NCBI GenBank assembly: GCA_050485645.1
Contig: JBJHBT010000010.1
Location: forward strand, 62,001 to 126,000
Source of the DNA: JBJHBP01 sp050485645
GTDB taxonomy: Bacteria > Pseudomonadota > Gammaproteobacteria > Steroidobacterales > Rariloculaceae
Direction of reading: 5' to 3'
Length of the DNA: 64,000 nt
Part shown: one piece after another, positions 17,161-28,097 of the stretch
Layout: each line of letters begins with the position of its first letter
Position numbering within the stretch: position 1 is the first letter of the stretch
Notes under the pieces: model-generated
What the model was told of the DNA's origin: nothing
Databases searched by the model: none
What the model saw: the letters and a program-made list of their open reading frames with translations, nothing else
Translations under genes and position numbers: made by a program

Positions 17161-17200
17161 CTCCACATCACCCGGCATTCTTCCGGGAGGCACGAATCCA

Positions 17201-18424
17201 ATGACTCAAAGCGCGGCAACACTGAAAGTGCAGGTTCCGTTTACCTGGGAAGGTAAGGACCGTTCAGGCAAGACGATCAAGGGCAAACTGGTGGCCGCGA
17301 ACGAGTCGGCCCTGCGCAGCGAGCTGCGCCGCCAGGGTGTGGTGCCCACACGCATTCGCAAGCAGAGCTCGCTGTTCACGAAGCGCGGCAAGGTTACCGC
17401 GGCCGACATCGCCATCTTCTCACGCCAGATGGCCACGATGATGTCGGCCGGCATTCCGCTGGTGCAGTCGTTCGACATCATCGGCGCCGGGCATGAGAAC
17501 CCGGCGATGCAGAAACTGATTCTGCAGATCAAGTCCGACGTGGAGGGCGGCACATCGCTGGCCAACGCGCTGGCGAAACACCCCATGCACTTCGACGACC
17601 TGTTCGTGAACCTGGTCGAGGCCGGCGAACAGGCCGGGGCGCTGGAAACCCTGCTCGACAAAATTGCCACCTACAAGGAAAAGACCGAGGCGATCAAGAA
17701 GAAGATCAAGAAGGCGCTGTTCTATCCGGCGTCGGTGGTCGTGGTCGCGATCGTCGTGACGGCCATTCTGCTGATTTTCGTGATTCCGGAATTCGAGTCG
17801 CTGTTCCAGGGCTTCGGCGCCGACCTCCCGGCATTCACGCGCCTGGTCATCGACATCTCCAACTTCGTACAGGCCACCGGCTGGCTGCTGCTGATCGGCG
17901 GCGTGCTCGCCGTGATGGGCTTCCTGCACGCCAAGAAGCGTTACCGGGCAGTGCAGCATGTCATCGATCGCGTGTCGCTGAAGATTCCGGTGATCGGCTC
18001 GATCCTGAACAAGGCCGCCATCGCGCGTTATGCGCGCACGCTGTCCACCACCTTCGCCGCCGGCGTGCCGCTGGTGGAGGCGCTGGACTCGGTGGCCGGC
18101 GCCACGGGCAATATCGTCTACGAAGAGGCTGTCCTGAAAATGCGCGACGAGGTCGCCACCGGACAGCGCCTGCAGCGGGCGATGGAAGACGTTGAGCTGT
18201 TCCCGAACATGGTGAACCAGATGGTGGCCGTGGGTGAGGAATCCGGTTCACTGGACGAAATGGCCGCCAAGGTGGCGGACTTCTACGAACAGGAAGTCGA
18301 CAACGCCGTCGATCAGATGTCCAGCCTGCTGGAGCCGCTGATCATGGCCGTACTCGGCGTGCTGGTCGGCGGTCTGGTGGTGGCCATGTACCTGCCGATC
18401 TTCAAGATGGGCGCGGTGGTCTGA
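17201..18424 (+). CDS. pilC: type IV pilus inner-membrane platform protein PilC
   Basis: A 407-residue polytopic protein with two T2SSF repeats, at about residues 70-195 and 275-400. Each repeat contains the characteristic cytoplasmic helices and LVEAGEQAGALETLL / MVAVGEESGSLDEMA motifs, followed by hydrophobic segments. It couples PilB to pilin assembly. It starts with ATG 40 bp after pilB, with GGGAGG upstream. Confidence 0.95.
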   Translation: MTQSAATLKVQVPFTWEGKDRSGKTIKGKLVAANESALRSELRRQGVVPTRIRKQSSLFTKRGKVTAADIAIFSRQMATMMSAGIPLVQSFDIIGAGHENPAMQKLILQIKSDVEGGTSLANALAKHPMHFDDLFVNLVEAGEQAGALETLLDKIATYKEKTEAIKKKIKKALFYPASVVVVAIVVTAILLIFVIPEFESLFQGFGADLPAFTRLVIDISNFVQATGWLLLIGGVLAVMGFLHAKKRYRAVQHVIDRVSLKIPVIGSILNKAAIARYARTLSTTFAAGVPLVEALDSVAGATGNIVYEEAVLKMRDEVATGQRLQRAMEDVELFPNMVNQMVAVGEESGSLDEMAAKVADFYEQEVDNAVDQMSSLLEPLIMAVLGVLVGGLVVAMYLPIFKMGAVV

Positions 18425-18449
18425 TCCGGAAGGCCGGCGGACCCGCCGC

Positions 18450-19346
18450 GTGGAAGTCTTTGAATTATGGCCGATCGCACTGTTCGTGCTGATCGGCATC
18501 ATCGGGCTGCTGGCCGGCAGCTTTCTGAATGTGGTGGCTTATCGGCTGCCGCTGATGATGGAGCGGGCGTGGCGCGAGCAATGCGCTGAAATCACCGCTC
18601 ATCCACCCTCGGCCCCACCCCCGCATGCCGACGCCGACCGTCGGTTCAACCTGTGGTGGCCGCCTTCGGCCTGCCCGGGATGCGGCAAGGTCATCGCCGC
18701 GTGGCAGAACATCCCGGTGCTGAGCTACCTGCTGCTGCGCGGGCGCTGCGGCGCCTGCCGGACGCCGATTCCGCGTCGCTATCCGGTGGTCGAGGCCGCC
18801 GCCGCACTCACCGGCGTTGTCGTGGCGCTGATGTTCGGCCCCACCTGGCAGACGGTGGCGGCGCTGGGATTCACCTGGTCTCTGCTGGCGATGTCGCTGA
18901 TCGACATCGATCACAAGCTGCTGCCGGATTCCCTCACCCTGCCGCTGATGTGGGCCGGTATTGTGCTCAGCCTGCTGACGGTGGATGGTGAACCGCTGTT
19001 CGTGGACCTGGAATCCAGCGTGATCGGCGCCGCCGCGGGCTACCTCAGCCTGTGGCTGGTATACCACGCTTTCCGGCTGATCACCGGCAAGGAAGGCATG
19101 GGCTACGGCGACTTCAAGCTACTCGCCGCGCTTGGCGCCTGGCTGGGCTGGCAGATGCTGCCGCTGATCATTCTGCTGTCCGCCGCCGTCGGCGCCGTGG
19201 TGGGCATCGCGCTGATCGCGGTACAGGGACGTTCACGCCATGCAACACTGCCCTTCGGCCCGTATCTCGCCGGTGCCGGATGGATCGCGTTGCTGTGGGG
19301 GCGTGATATCGTCGACTGGTATCTTGGCATGTACACGTTCATATGA
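18450..19346 (+). CDS. pilD: prepilin peptidase / N-methyltransferase PilD
   Basis: A 298-residue bifunctional membrane enzyme that cleaves the prepilin leader and methylates the new N-terminus. The cytoplasmic loop holds two CxxC pairs (Cys75/78 and Cys100/103). The aspartyl protease residues lie in IDIDHKLLPDS near 152-160 and GYGDFKLL near 219-225. About seven to eight membrane segments are visible. It starts with GTG 25 bp after pilC. It should process PilA and other type IV prepilins. Confidence 0.95.
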   Translation: MEVFELWPIALFVLIGIIGLLAGSFLNVVAYRLPLMMERAWREQCAEITAHPPSAPPPHADADRRFNLWWPPSACPGCGKVIAAWQNIPVLSYLLLRGRCGACRTPIPRRYPVVEAAAALTGVVVALMFGPTWQTVAALGFTWSLLAMSLIDIDHKLLPDSLTLPLMWAGIVLSLLTVDGEPLFVDLESSVIGAAAGYLSLWLVYHAFRLITGKEGMGYGDFKLLAALGAWLGWQMLPLIILLSAAVGAVVGIALIAVQGRSRHATLPFGPYLAGAGWIALLWGRDIVDWYLGMYTFI

Positions 19347-19383
19347 CCGGATGACATCCTCGGCTGGCCCAACCGGATGGAAC

Positions 19384-20031
19384 ATGAACCCAGACCCTGC
19401 GCAACGACCCTTCCGCGTCGGCCTCACCGGCGGCATCGCCAGCGGCAAGAGCGCCGTAGCGCGCATGTTCCAGTCGCTGGGTGTGCCGCTGATCGACACC
19501 GACGTCATCGCCCGCGACGTGGTGGCACCTGGTGAACCGGGGCTGGCCGCTGTACGCGACGCGTTCGGCGACGAAGTCCTCACCGAGGATGGGCAGCTCG
19601 ATCGCTCCAGGCTGCGCGAACGGGTATTCAGCGACCCGGCCCAGCGACGACGCCTGGAATCCATCCTGCATCCACTGATCCGCACCCGCGCGCTCGCGCA
19701 GCTGGACGACACCGACGCCCCGTACGTCATCGCCGACATTCCACTGCTGCTGGAAACCGGATTTTACGAGCTGGTCGATCGGGTACTCGTTGTGGACTGT
19801 GAGCCGGAAACACAGATCCAGCGATTGATGGAACGTGACGGCGTGAGTCGCGAACTGGCGACAGGCATGTTGAGCGCGCAGGCATCGCGAAAAAATCGCA
19901 TCGCGATCGCCAACGATGTACTCGACAACGACGGTGACCTTGAAAACACCCGTCAACAGGTGGACTCACTGCATCGGAACTATCTCGAACTGGCGCGGGT
20001 TTGCCGAGCGCGACAGCCTCGCGCAGAATAG
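19384..20031 (+). CDS. coaE: dephospho-CoA kinase
   Basis: A 215-residue kinase for the last step of CoA synthesis (ATP plus dephospho-CoA). The P-loop GGIASGKS is at residues 16-23, followed by the family motifs LIDTDVIARDVV, HPLIR and DIPLLLE. It lies 37 bp after pilD and just before zapD, the conserved gammaproteobacterial pilD-coaE-zapD order. A start 11 codons upstream is possible; the chosen ATG has GGATGG nearby. Confidence 0.93.
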   Translation: MNPDPAQRPFRVGLTGGIASGKSAVARMFQSLGVPLIDTDVIARDVVAPGEPGLAAVRDAFGDEVLTEDGQLDRSRLRERVFSDPAQRRRLESILHPLIRTRALAQLDDTDAPYVIADIPLLLETGFYELVDRVLVVDCEPETQIQRLMERDGVSRELATGMLSAQASRKNRIAIANDVLDNDGDLENTRQQVDSLHRNYLELARVCRARQPRAE

Positions 20032-20035
20032 CGGG

Positions 20036-20842
20036 ATGGCGAAGACGGCAGCAGAGTTCATGAACCCCGAATCAGCTGAATGTGTGCTGGAATTCGAGCA
20101 ACCTCTGAACGAACGAATGCGCACCTTTCTGCGCGTGGAGTTTCTGCACCGCCAGGCGCACTTTCATCTCAACAACGTGCACGAGGAGTTCGGCGCGCGC
20201 GCCGCGGTCAGCACGCTGCTGGAAATTCTCACCATTCTCGGCCGTGCCGACGTGCGCGCCGACGTGGGCAAGGAACTGGACCGTCACGGCGCCCTGCTCG
20301 CCCGTTACCGCCGTCAGCCCGGCGTCGACCCGACGCGGCTCGATCGCCTGCTGGGCGACGTGAACCGCCTCAAGGCGCAGCTGGCGGAAGCCGGCCCGCA
20401 GCTGATGAGTTCGTTCAAGGAATGTGATTTTCTGAAGAACATCCGCCATCGCAGCGCGATTCCCGGCGGCACCTGCGCGTTCGACGTGCCGGACTACGGC
20501 TACTGGCTGCGGCTGCCGACCGAACAGCGCGCGCAACAGTTCGAGACCTGGATGGCGCAGCTGAAGCCGCTGTGCGAGGCGGTGGCCGAAGTGCTCTGGC
20601 TGACCCGCGAAGCCAATGAACCGGCCGCGCAGATGGCCACCGCAGGCTTCTTCCAGCAGAGCCTGGGTCGGACCGAGCACCTGAACCTGCTGCGTGTGCA
20701 GCTGCCCGCCGACAGCGGCATGTTCCCGGAAATCAGCGCCGGACAGCACCGCTTCAGCGTGCGCTTCCTGCGCTGGAACGGTGTCGACAGCCGACCGGCA
20801 CAGGTCACCGGCGACGTCAGCTTCCTGCTCGCGCTGTGCTGA
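20036..20842 (+). CDS. zapD: FtsZ-associated division protein ZapD
   Basis: A 268-residue cytosolic protein that bundles FtsZ filaments. The typical N-terminal segment EFEQPLNERMRTFLRVEFL, then HLNNVHEEFGARAAVSTLLEIL and the SFKECDFLKNIRHRSAIPGG block identify the family. It starts 4 bp after the coaE stop, so the two are coupled. The short yacG gene that often follows is absent; instead the 3' end overlaps a convergent mutT gene by 26 bp. Confidence 0.93.
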   Translation: MAKTAAEFMNPESAECVLEFEQPLNERMRTFLRVEFLHRQAHFHLNNVHEEFGARAAVSTLLEILTILGRADVRADVGKELDRHGALLARYRRQPGVDPTRLDRLLGDVNRLKAQLAEAGPQLMSSFKECDFLKNIRHRSAIPGGTCAFDVPDYGYWLRLPTEQRAQQFETWMAQLKPLCEAVAEVLWLTREANEPAAQMATAGFFQQSLGRTEHLNLLRVQLPADSGMFPEISAGQHRFSVRFLRWNGVDSRPAQVTGDVSFLLALC

Positions 20843-21224
20843 CCACGGCATCGATGAGCGGCCTGTCCGCCGGCAGTAGTCCGGCTTCGCCCAGGGCGCC
20901 CGGTTCCACCCAGCGTAACGGCTGATCTTCCAGCGGCGCGGGCTCGCCCGCGTAGCGGACAACCCGCCACACATCCAGATACACCCGGCGATCGGGATAA
21001 TCGTGCACCAGTTCGGTCAGCGGCTCGGCTTCCAGCACCTGTATGCCCAACTCTTCGGCCAGCTCGCGTGCCAGCGCGTCGAAGCGGGATTCACCGGCAT
21101 CGCGCTTGCCGCCAGGGAACTCCCAGTAGCCCGCCATATGCGTACCGGCACGCCGCTGGTTGATCAGTATCCTGCCGCCGTCGTCGGCGACGATTCCAAC
21201 CATCACGTGCAGCGTGTCGGGCAC
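20817..21224 (-). CDS. mutT: 8-oxo-dGTP diphosphatase MutT
   Basis: A 135-residue Nudix hydrolase that removes oxidised dGTP from the nucleotide pool. The Nudix box is complete: GGKRDAGESRFDALARELAE followed by ELGI. The start MPDTLHVMVGIV is standard. It lies 53 bp downstream of secA on the same strand, as in pseudomonads, and overlaps the 3' end of zapD on the other strand. Confidence 0.92.
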   Translation of the reverse strand: MPDTLHVMVGIVADDGGRILINQRRAGTHMAGYWEFPGGKRDAGESRFDALARELAEELGIQVLEAEPLTELVHDYPDRRVYLDVWRVVRYAGEPAPLEDQPLRWVEPGALGEAGLLPADRPLIDAVVSTARAGS

Positions 21225-21277
21225 AGGCAGGGGGTCAGCGGGGCGGGCCGGCTGGTGTCGGGTTCACGGGGACTTGT

Positions 21278-24223
<2,946 letters not shown>

Positions 24224-24264
24224 TGTACGTCCTTGGGGGCACGGATACAGCCGCTTATTGTATA

Positions 24265-25185
24265 TCAGCGCACGTAGCTGAGCGGATTGACGTGACGTCC
24301 GTTGTGCAGCACCTCGAAGTGCAGATTCGGGCCGGTCGCCCGTCCGGTGCTGCCGACCCGGCCGATCACCTGACCCCGCCGGACGGTATCGCCCACCGCG
24401 ACCAGATTGTCGGAGTTGTGCGCATATCGCGTCACATACCCGTTGCCGTGATTGATTTCAATGAGCTTGCCATAGCCGTCGCGCCGGCCGGACCAGATTA
24501 CGATCCCGGCGGCCACCGCCATGATGTCGGTGCCGGCCCGCGAGGCGAAATCCACGCCCTGGTGAAACGCGCGCTGGCCGGTGAACGGGTCGGTTCGGCT
24601 GCCATAGCTGGAAGAAACATAGCCGGAGGCCACCGGGCGGCCTTCCGGATGAACCTCATCGCGCAGCTTGCGATTCAGCAGGAAACCTTCCAGCACCGCC
24701 AGCTGCTGACGACGATCGTCGAGCTGCTCGGTGAGCACGTCCAGCGCGGTGAGCAGGCCGCTGACCGGCATACTGGCGTCTTCAGACAGCGGACTTTCCG
24801 GACCACCCAGCGCGGGCGGCGCAGTGAAATCGAATTCGCCGTCCTGAAGGCCTGCCATCTGCGTCAGCCGGTTGCCGAGCGCATCCAGCCGCACCACGTG
24901 GGCATTGAGATGTCCCAGGCGCAGGGCCAGCGCGTCCACATGTTTATGCAGCGCCTCGCGCGTGGCGGCAACCAGCGCCTGCTGCTCCGCGACCTCGCCC
25001 CTCCAGGTAGCCAGCTGCGCCTGCACGCCCGATGCGCCGATGGCGCCGGCCGCGTACATGCCCCCCGTGAACGCACCGCCCACCAGCAGCGCGAAACAGC
25101 CGGCTGCCGCCATCCACAGGCGGCGCGAATTGAGCGGTATCTGACCGAGTTTCCCCCGGTCGCGGGACAGTATGATCAGCTGCAT
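24265..25185 (-). CDS. M23-family membrane-anchored peptidase-like protein
   Basis: A 306-residue protein with a single membrane anchor (residues about 24-48), a probable coiled coil (55-110) and a C-terminal LytM/M23 domain (183-306). Zinc ligands His208 and Asp212 (HQGVD) and His289 are present, as is His256 (RYAH). The first His of the family's HxH motif is Asn287 (GPNLHFEV), so catalysis may be weak or lost. It probably acts on peptidoglycan in the periplasm or regulates an amidase, like EnvC/NlpD. The dciA-M23-secA neighbourhood is conserved in pseudomonads. Confidence 0.85.
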   Translation of the reverse strand: MQLIILSRDRGKLGQIPLNSRRLWMAAAGCFALLVGGAFTGGMYAAGAIGASGVQAQLATWRGEVAEQQALVAATREALHKHVDALALRLGHLNAHVVRLDALGNRLTQMAGLQDGEFDFTAPPALGGPESPLSEDASMPVSGLLTALDVLTEQLDDRRQQLAVLEGFLLNRKLRDEVHPEGRPVASGYVSSSYGSRTDPFTGQRAFHQGVDFASRAGTDIMAVAAGIVIWSGRRDGYGKLIEINHGNGYVTRYAHNSDNLVAVGDTVRRGQVIGRVGSTGRATGPNLHFEVLHNGRHVNPLSYVR

Positions 25186-25488
25186 GCCGTTCGGCCTCGT
25201 GTGCGACAGTTGTTGTTGTTATTGCGTCCCGTCCGGGGCCGGTACGATGCGCGCGGGGTCGACCATGAACACGAATTTTCAGACAGCATCCGGCAACCCC
25301 GCCAACTTGGGCATCGATCCATCGAACTGGTGACTGGCGTTCCGTACCCCGGAACAGGTTGCCGAACACGAAAACCGGCGCTGAACACCGTTCCCCGCAC
25401 GACCTGCCTCAAGCAGATCCGAACGCCAGCGAATACAATGCCTCCGCCAGCACGAAGCCATCAAGTCCACTTGCCGGAAACCTGAACT
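25186..25488. other. divergent intergenic region M23 gene / dciA
   Basis: 303 bp that must carry promoters for both directions. A TACAAT at 25434-25439 could be a dciA -10 element but lacks a good -35. A 22-codon ATG frame at 25268 (plus strand) has no similarity I recognise. Nothing else stands out. Confidence 0.35.
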
Positions 25489-25866
25489 GTGTCACGAACC
25501 GAACGCCGCGACCCCCGAAGTCTCTCAGAGTTGCTGACGCACGGCAACCTGGGGTCACTGGCGGCCGAGGCGCGGCGGCGCTCCGAGCTGGCGGACCGGA
25601 TCCGCACCGTGCTGCCACCGGAGGATGCCGAACACCTGGTCAGCGCCGGCATCAATGACGCCGGAGAACTGGTAATCGCCATGGATTCGCCGGCCTGGGC
25701 GGCGCGGGTGCGGTACTACGCCGAGCGTCTCACCGCACTGCAACCGGGGGATGCCGCGGCGCTCGGGGCCGGGGCCGACGCGCTGGTCGGGCGCAGAATC
25801 CGCGTGCAGGTGTCGCCAGGGGCCGGGCGGACGGACCGCGGCAAGCGTCAGCCGGGAACCAGCTGA
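25489..25866 (+). CDS. dciA: DUF721 protein, DciA-type replicative helicase loader
   Basis: A 125-residue DUF721 protein. The N-terminal SLSELLTHGNLGSLAAEARRR is followed by the compact fold ending in the strand ELVIAMDSPAWAARVRYYAERL, the conserved core of DciA. DciA helps load DnaB where DnaC is absent. Its place between lpxC and the M23/secA genes matches the DUF721 gene of Pseudomonas. It starts with GTG and its 3' end overlaps the convergent lpxC by 19 bp. Confidence 0.82.
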   Translation: MSRTERRDPRSLSELLTHGNLGSLAAEARRRSELADRIRTVLPPEDAEHLVSAGINDAGELVIAMDSPAWAARVRYYAERLTALQPGDAAALGAGADALVGRRIRVQVSPGAGRTDRGKRQPGTS

Positions 25867-26750
25867 TAGGAGACCGGCGACGGCCGGTCGTCGGCGAAGT
25901 CCACCTCCTCATAGGCCTGCGGATGCGCGAGCAGCTCGCGCAGCAGCAGGTTGTTCAGGCGGTGGCCGGACTTGTAGGCAGAGAATTCGCCGATCGGACT
26001 GGCGCCGAGCAGATAGAGGTCGCCCACCGCATCCAGCACCTTGTGACGGACGAACTCATCGCTGAAGCGCAGGCCTTCCTCGTTCAGCACGCGGTAGCCA
26101 TCCATCACGATGGCATTGTCCATGCTGCCGCCCAGCGTGAGGTCCATGGCGCGCAGCGCTTCGAAATCCTTCAGAAACCCGAAAGTGCGGGCGCGGCTGA
26201 TTTCCTTCAGGAAGGCCGTGGTGGAGAAATCCAGGCTGACGCGCTGGCGGTGCCTGCGCAGCACCGGGTGGTCGAAATCGATTTCGAAGTTGACGCGGAA
26301 ACCGTCGTATGGCGTAAACCGCGCCCATTTGTCGCCGTCACGCACTTCCACCGGCTCGAGAATCCGGCAGAACCGCTTCAGCGCATTCTGCTCTTCGATG
26401 CCCGCCGACTGGAGCAGGAATACGAAAGGCGCCGCGCTGCCGTCCATGATTGGCACCTCGGCGGCCGTGAGGTCGACGAAGGCATTGTCGATGCCAAGAC
26501 CCGCCATCGCAGACAGCAGGTGTTCCACCGTCGCCACGCGCACATCACCCTGTTCCAGCGTGGTGCCGAGCATGGTTTCGCCGACATTGGTGGCCGTTGC
26601 CGGAATGTCCACCGGCTCGGGCAGATCGATGCGGCGGAACACGATACCGGTATTGACCGGGGCCGGGCGCAGGGTCATGTAAACCTTGGCGCCGCTGTGG
26701 AGGCCGATTCCGGTCGCTCGGATCGAATCCTTCAGAGTACGTTGTTTCAA
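25848..26750 (-). CDS. lpxC: UDP-3-O-acyl-N-acetylglucosamine deacetylase LpxC
   Basis: A 300-residue zinc deacetylase that commits UDP-GlcNAc derivatives to lipid A. It begins MKQRTLKDSIRATGIGLHSG. Zinc ligand His77 lies in TVEHLLSA, and the HKVLDAVGD motif (His about 236, Asp about 240) supplies the other two ligands. It lies downstream of ftsZ, the classic end of the dcw cluster. A GC-rich hairpin sits in the 142-bp gap before it. Confidence 0.97.
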   Translation of the reverse strand: MKQRTLKDSIRATGIGLHSGAKVYMTLRPAPVNTGIVFRRIDLPEPVDIPATATNVGETMLGTTLEQGDVRVATVEHLLSAMAGLGIDNAFVDLTAAEVPIMDGSAAPFVFLLQSAGIEEQNALKRFCRILEPVEVRDGDKWARFTPYDGFRVNFEIDFDHPVLRRHRQRVSLDFSTTAFLKEISRARTFGFLKDFEALRAMDLTLGGSMDNAIVMDGYRVLNEEGLRFSDEFVRHKVLDAVGDLYLLGASPIGEFSAYKSGHRLNNLLLRELLAHPQAYEEVDFADDRPSPVSYQLVPG

Positions 26751-26796
26751 GCGTCCAGAACTCCAGATTGCGGCGCCGGCTGATCAGCTGCGCCCG

Positions 26797-26824
26797 GCGC
26801 CGAACCCGTCCCCCGGTTCGGCGC
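26797..26824. other. perfect 10-bp inverted repeat between ftsZ and lpxC
   Basis: GCGCCGAACC pairs with GGTTCGGCGC around an 8-base loop. There is no T run on either side, so it is not a standard intrinsic terminator. It could attenuate read-through from ftsZ or shape the lpxC leader. Confidence 0.4.
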
Positions 26825-26892
26825 AGCCGCGCAGGCTAGCATAACGTCAGTCGGCGGCTCAAGGAACCGCAGCCATTCAGCGCAGGCCGGAC

Positions 26893-28041
26893 TCAGTCGG
26901 CCTGGCGACGCAGAAAAGCCGGAATATCGAGCAGCTCCTCGAAGTTTTCCTGCGATTCCACGACGCCGTCACCCACCGCACGGCGACGCTGCACCGCGGG
27001 CTTGTCCAGCTCGCCATAGTTGGGTTCACGGGCCACCGGGTTGCGACGCACCACCCGCATCGGCGGCTCAGCCTGCTGGGCCGGCGCCTTTCCCAGGCCG
27101 GTGGCCACCACGGTCACGCGGATCTCGTCCTTCATATCCGGATCGATGACCGTGCCAACCACCACCGTGGCATCGTCGGACGCGAACTGCTTGACCGTAT
27201 CGCCCACTTCCTGGAACTCACCGATGGACAGATCCATGCCCGCGGTCACGTTCACGAGAATGCCGTTGGCGCCGGCCAGGTTGATGTCCTCCAGCAGCGG
27301 ACTGGAGACGGCCGCTTCGGCCGCCGTACGCGCCCGGTCCTCGCCGGAGGCGACACCGGAACCCATCATGGCCATGCCCATCTCCGACATCACGGTACGC
27401 ACGTCGGCGAAGTCGACGTTGATCAGTCCGGGCCGCGTGATCAGCTCGGCGATACCCTGCACGGCACCCTGCAGGACTTCGTTGGCGGCACGGAAAGCAT
27501 CCAGCAGCGAGGTCTGCGGTCCAAGCACCGACAGAAGCTTTTCGTTCGGGATCGTGATCAGCGAGTCGACGAAGCGGCCGAGTTCGGCGATCCCCTGATC
27601 CGCCACACGCATGCGCTTGCCACCTTCCATGTGGAACGGCTTGGTCACCACCGCGACCGTGAGAATGCCCAGTTCCTTGGCGAGCTGCGCCACCACCGGC
27701 GCCGCGCCGGTGCCGGTGCCACCACCCAGACCCGCCGTGATGAACAGCATGTCCGCGCCCTCGATCACCTCCTGGATGCGATCACGGTCTTCCATCGCGG
27801 CCTGACGACCGACTTCCGGATTGGCGCCCGCGCCAAGCCCCTTGGTGATGTTGCAGCCGATCTGCAGATTCGTTCGCACATTGGCACTCTTCAGCGCCTG
27901 GGCGTCGGTGTTCGCGCAGATGAACTCCACGCCTTCGATGCCAACACTCACCATGTGGGCCACGGCGTTGCCGCCACCGCCCCCCATGCCGAGCACCTTG
28001 ATAACAGCGGTTTCGCTGTAGCCATCCATCAGTTCGAACAT
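26893..28041 (-). CDS. ftsZ: cell division GTPase FtsZ
   Basis: A 382-residue tubulin-like GTPase that forms the division ring. The glycine-rich start is KVLGMGGGGGNAVAHM and the tubulin signature GGGTGTGA is at residues 106-112. The C-terminal conserved peptide LDIPAFLRRQAD binds FtsA and ZipA. AAGGAG lies 9 bp before the chosen ATG; a 15-codon longer frame exists. A 56-bp AT-rich spacer separates it from ftsA and may hold its own promoter. Confidence 0.97.
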   Translation of the reverse strand: MFELMDGYSETAVIKVLGMGGGGGNAVAHMVSVGIEGVEFICANTDAQALKSANVRTNLQIGCNITKGLGAGANPEVGRQAAMEDRDRIQEVIEGADMLFITAGLGGGTGTGAAPVVAQLAKELGILTVAVVTKPFHMEGGKRMRVADQGIAELGRFVDSLITIPNEKLLSVLGPQTSLLDAFRAANEVLQGAVQGIAELITRPGLINVDFADVRTVMSEMGMAMMGSGVASGEDRARTAAEAAVSSPLLEDINLAGANGILVNVTAGMDLSIGEFQEVGDTVKQFASDDATVVVGTVIDPDMKDEIRVTVVATGLGKAPAQQAEPPMRVVRRNPVAREPNYGELDKPAVQRRRAVGDGVVESQENFEELLDIPAFLRRQAD

Positions 28042-28097
28042 GTCGCAGACTCCTTGGAAGTATTTTCCGTGCACACCAACAAACAATTAAAAAAAAC

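Noticed and set aside
15316..17193. Open frame of about 625 codons antisense to pilB
   Set aside because: Same artefact; PilB motifs on the other strand are complete.
25268..25336. 22-codon ORF as a SecM-like leader peptide
   Set aside because: It lies on the opposite strand to secA, has no arrest motif and no hydrophobic signal.
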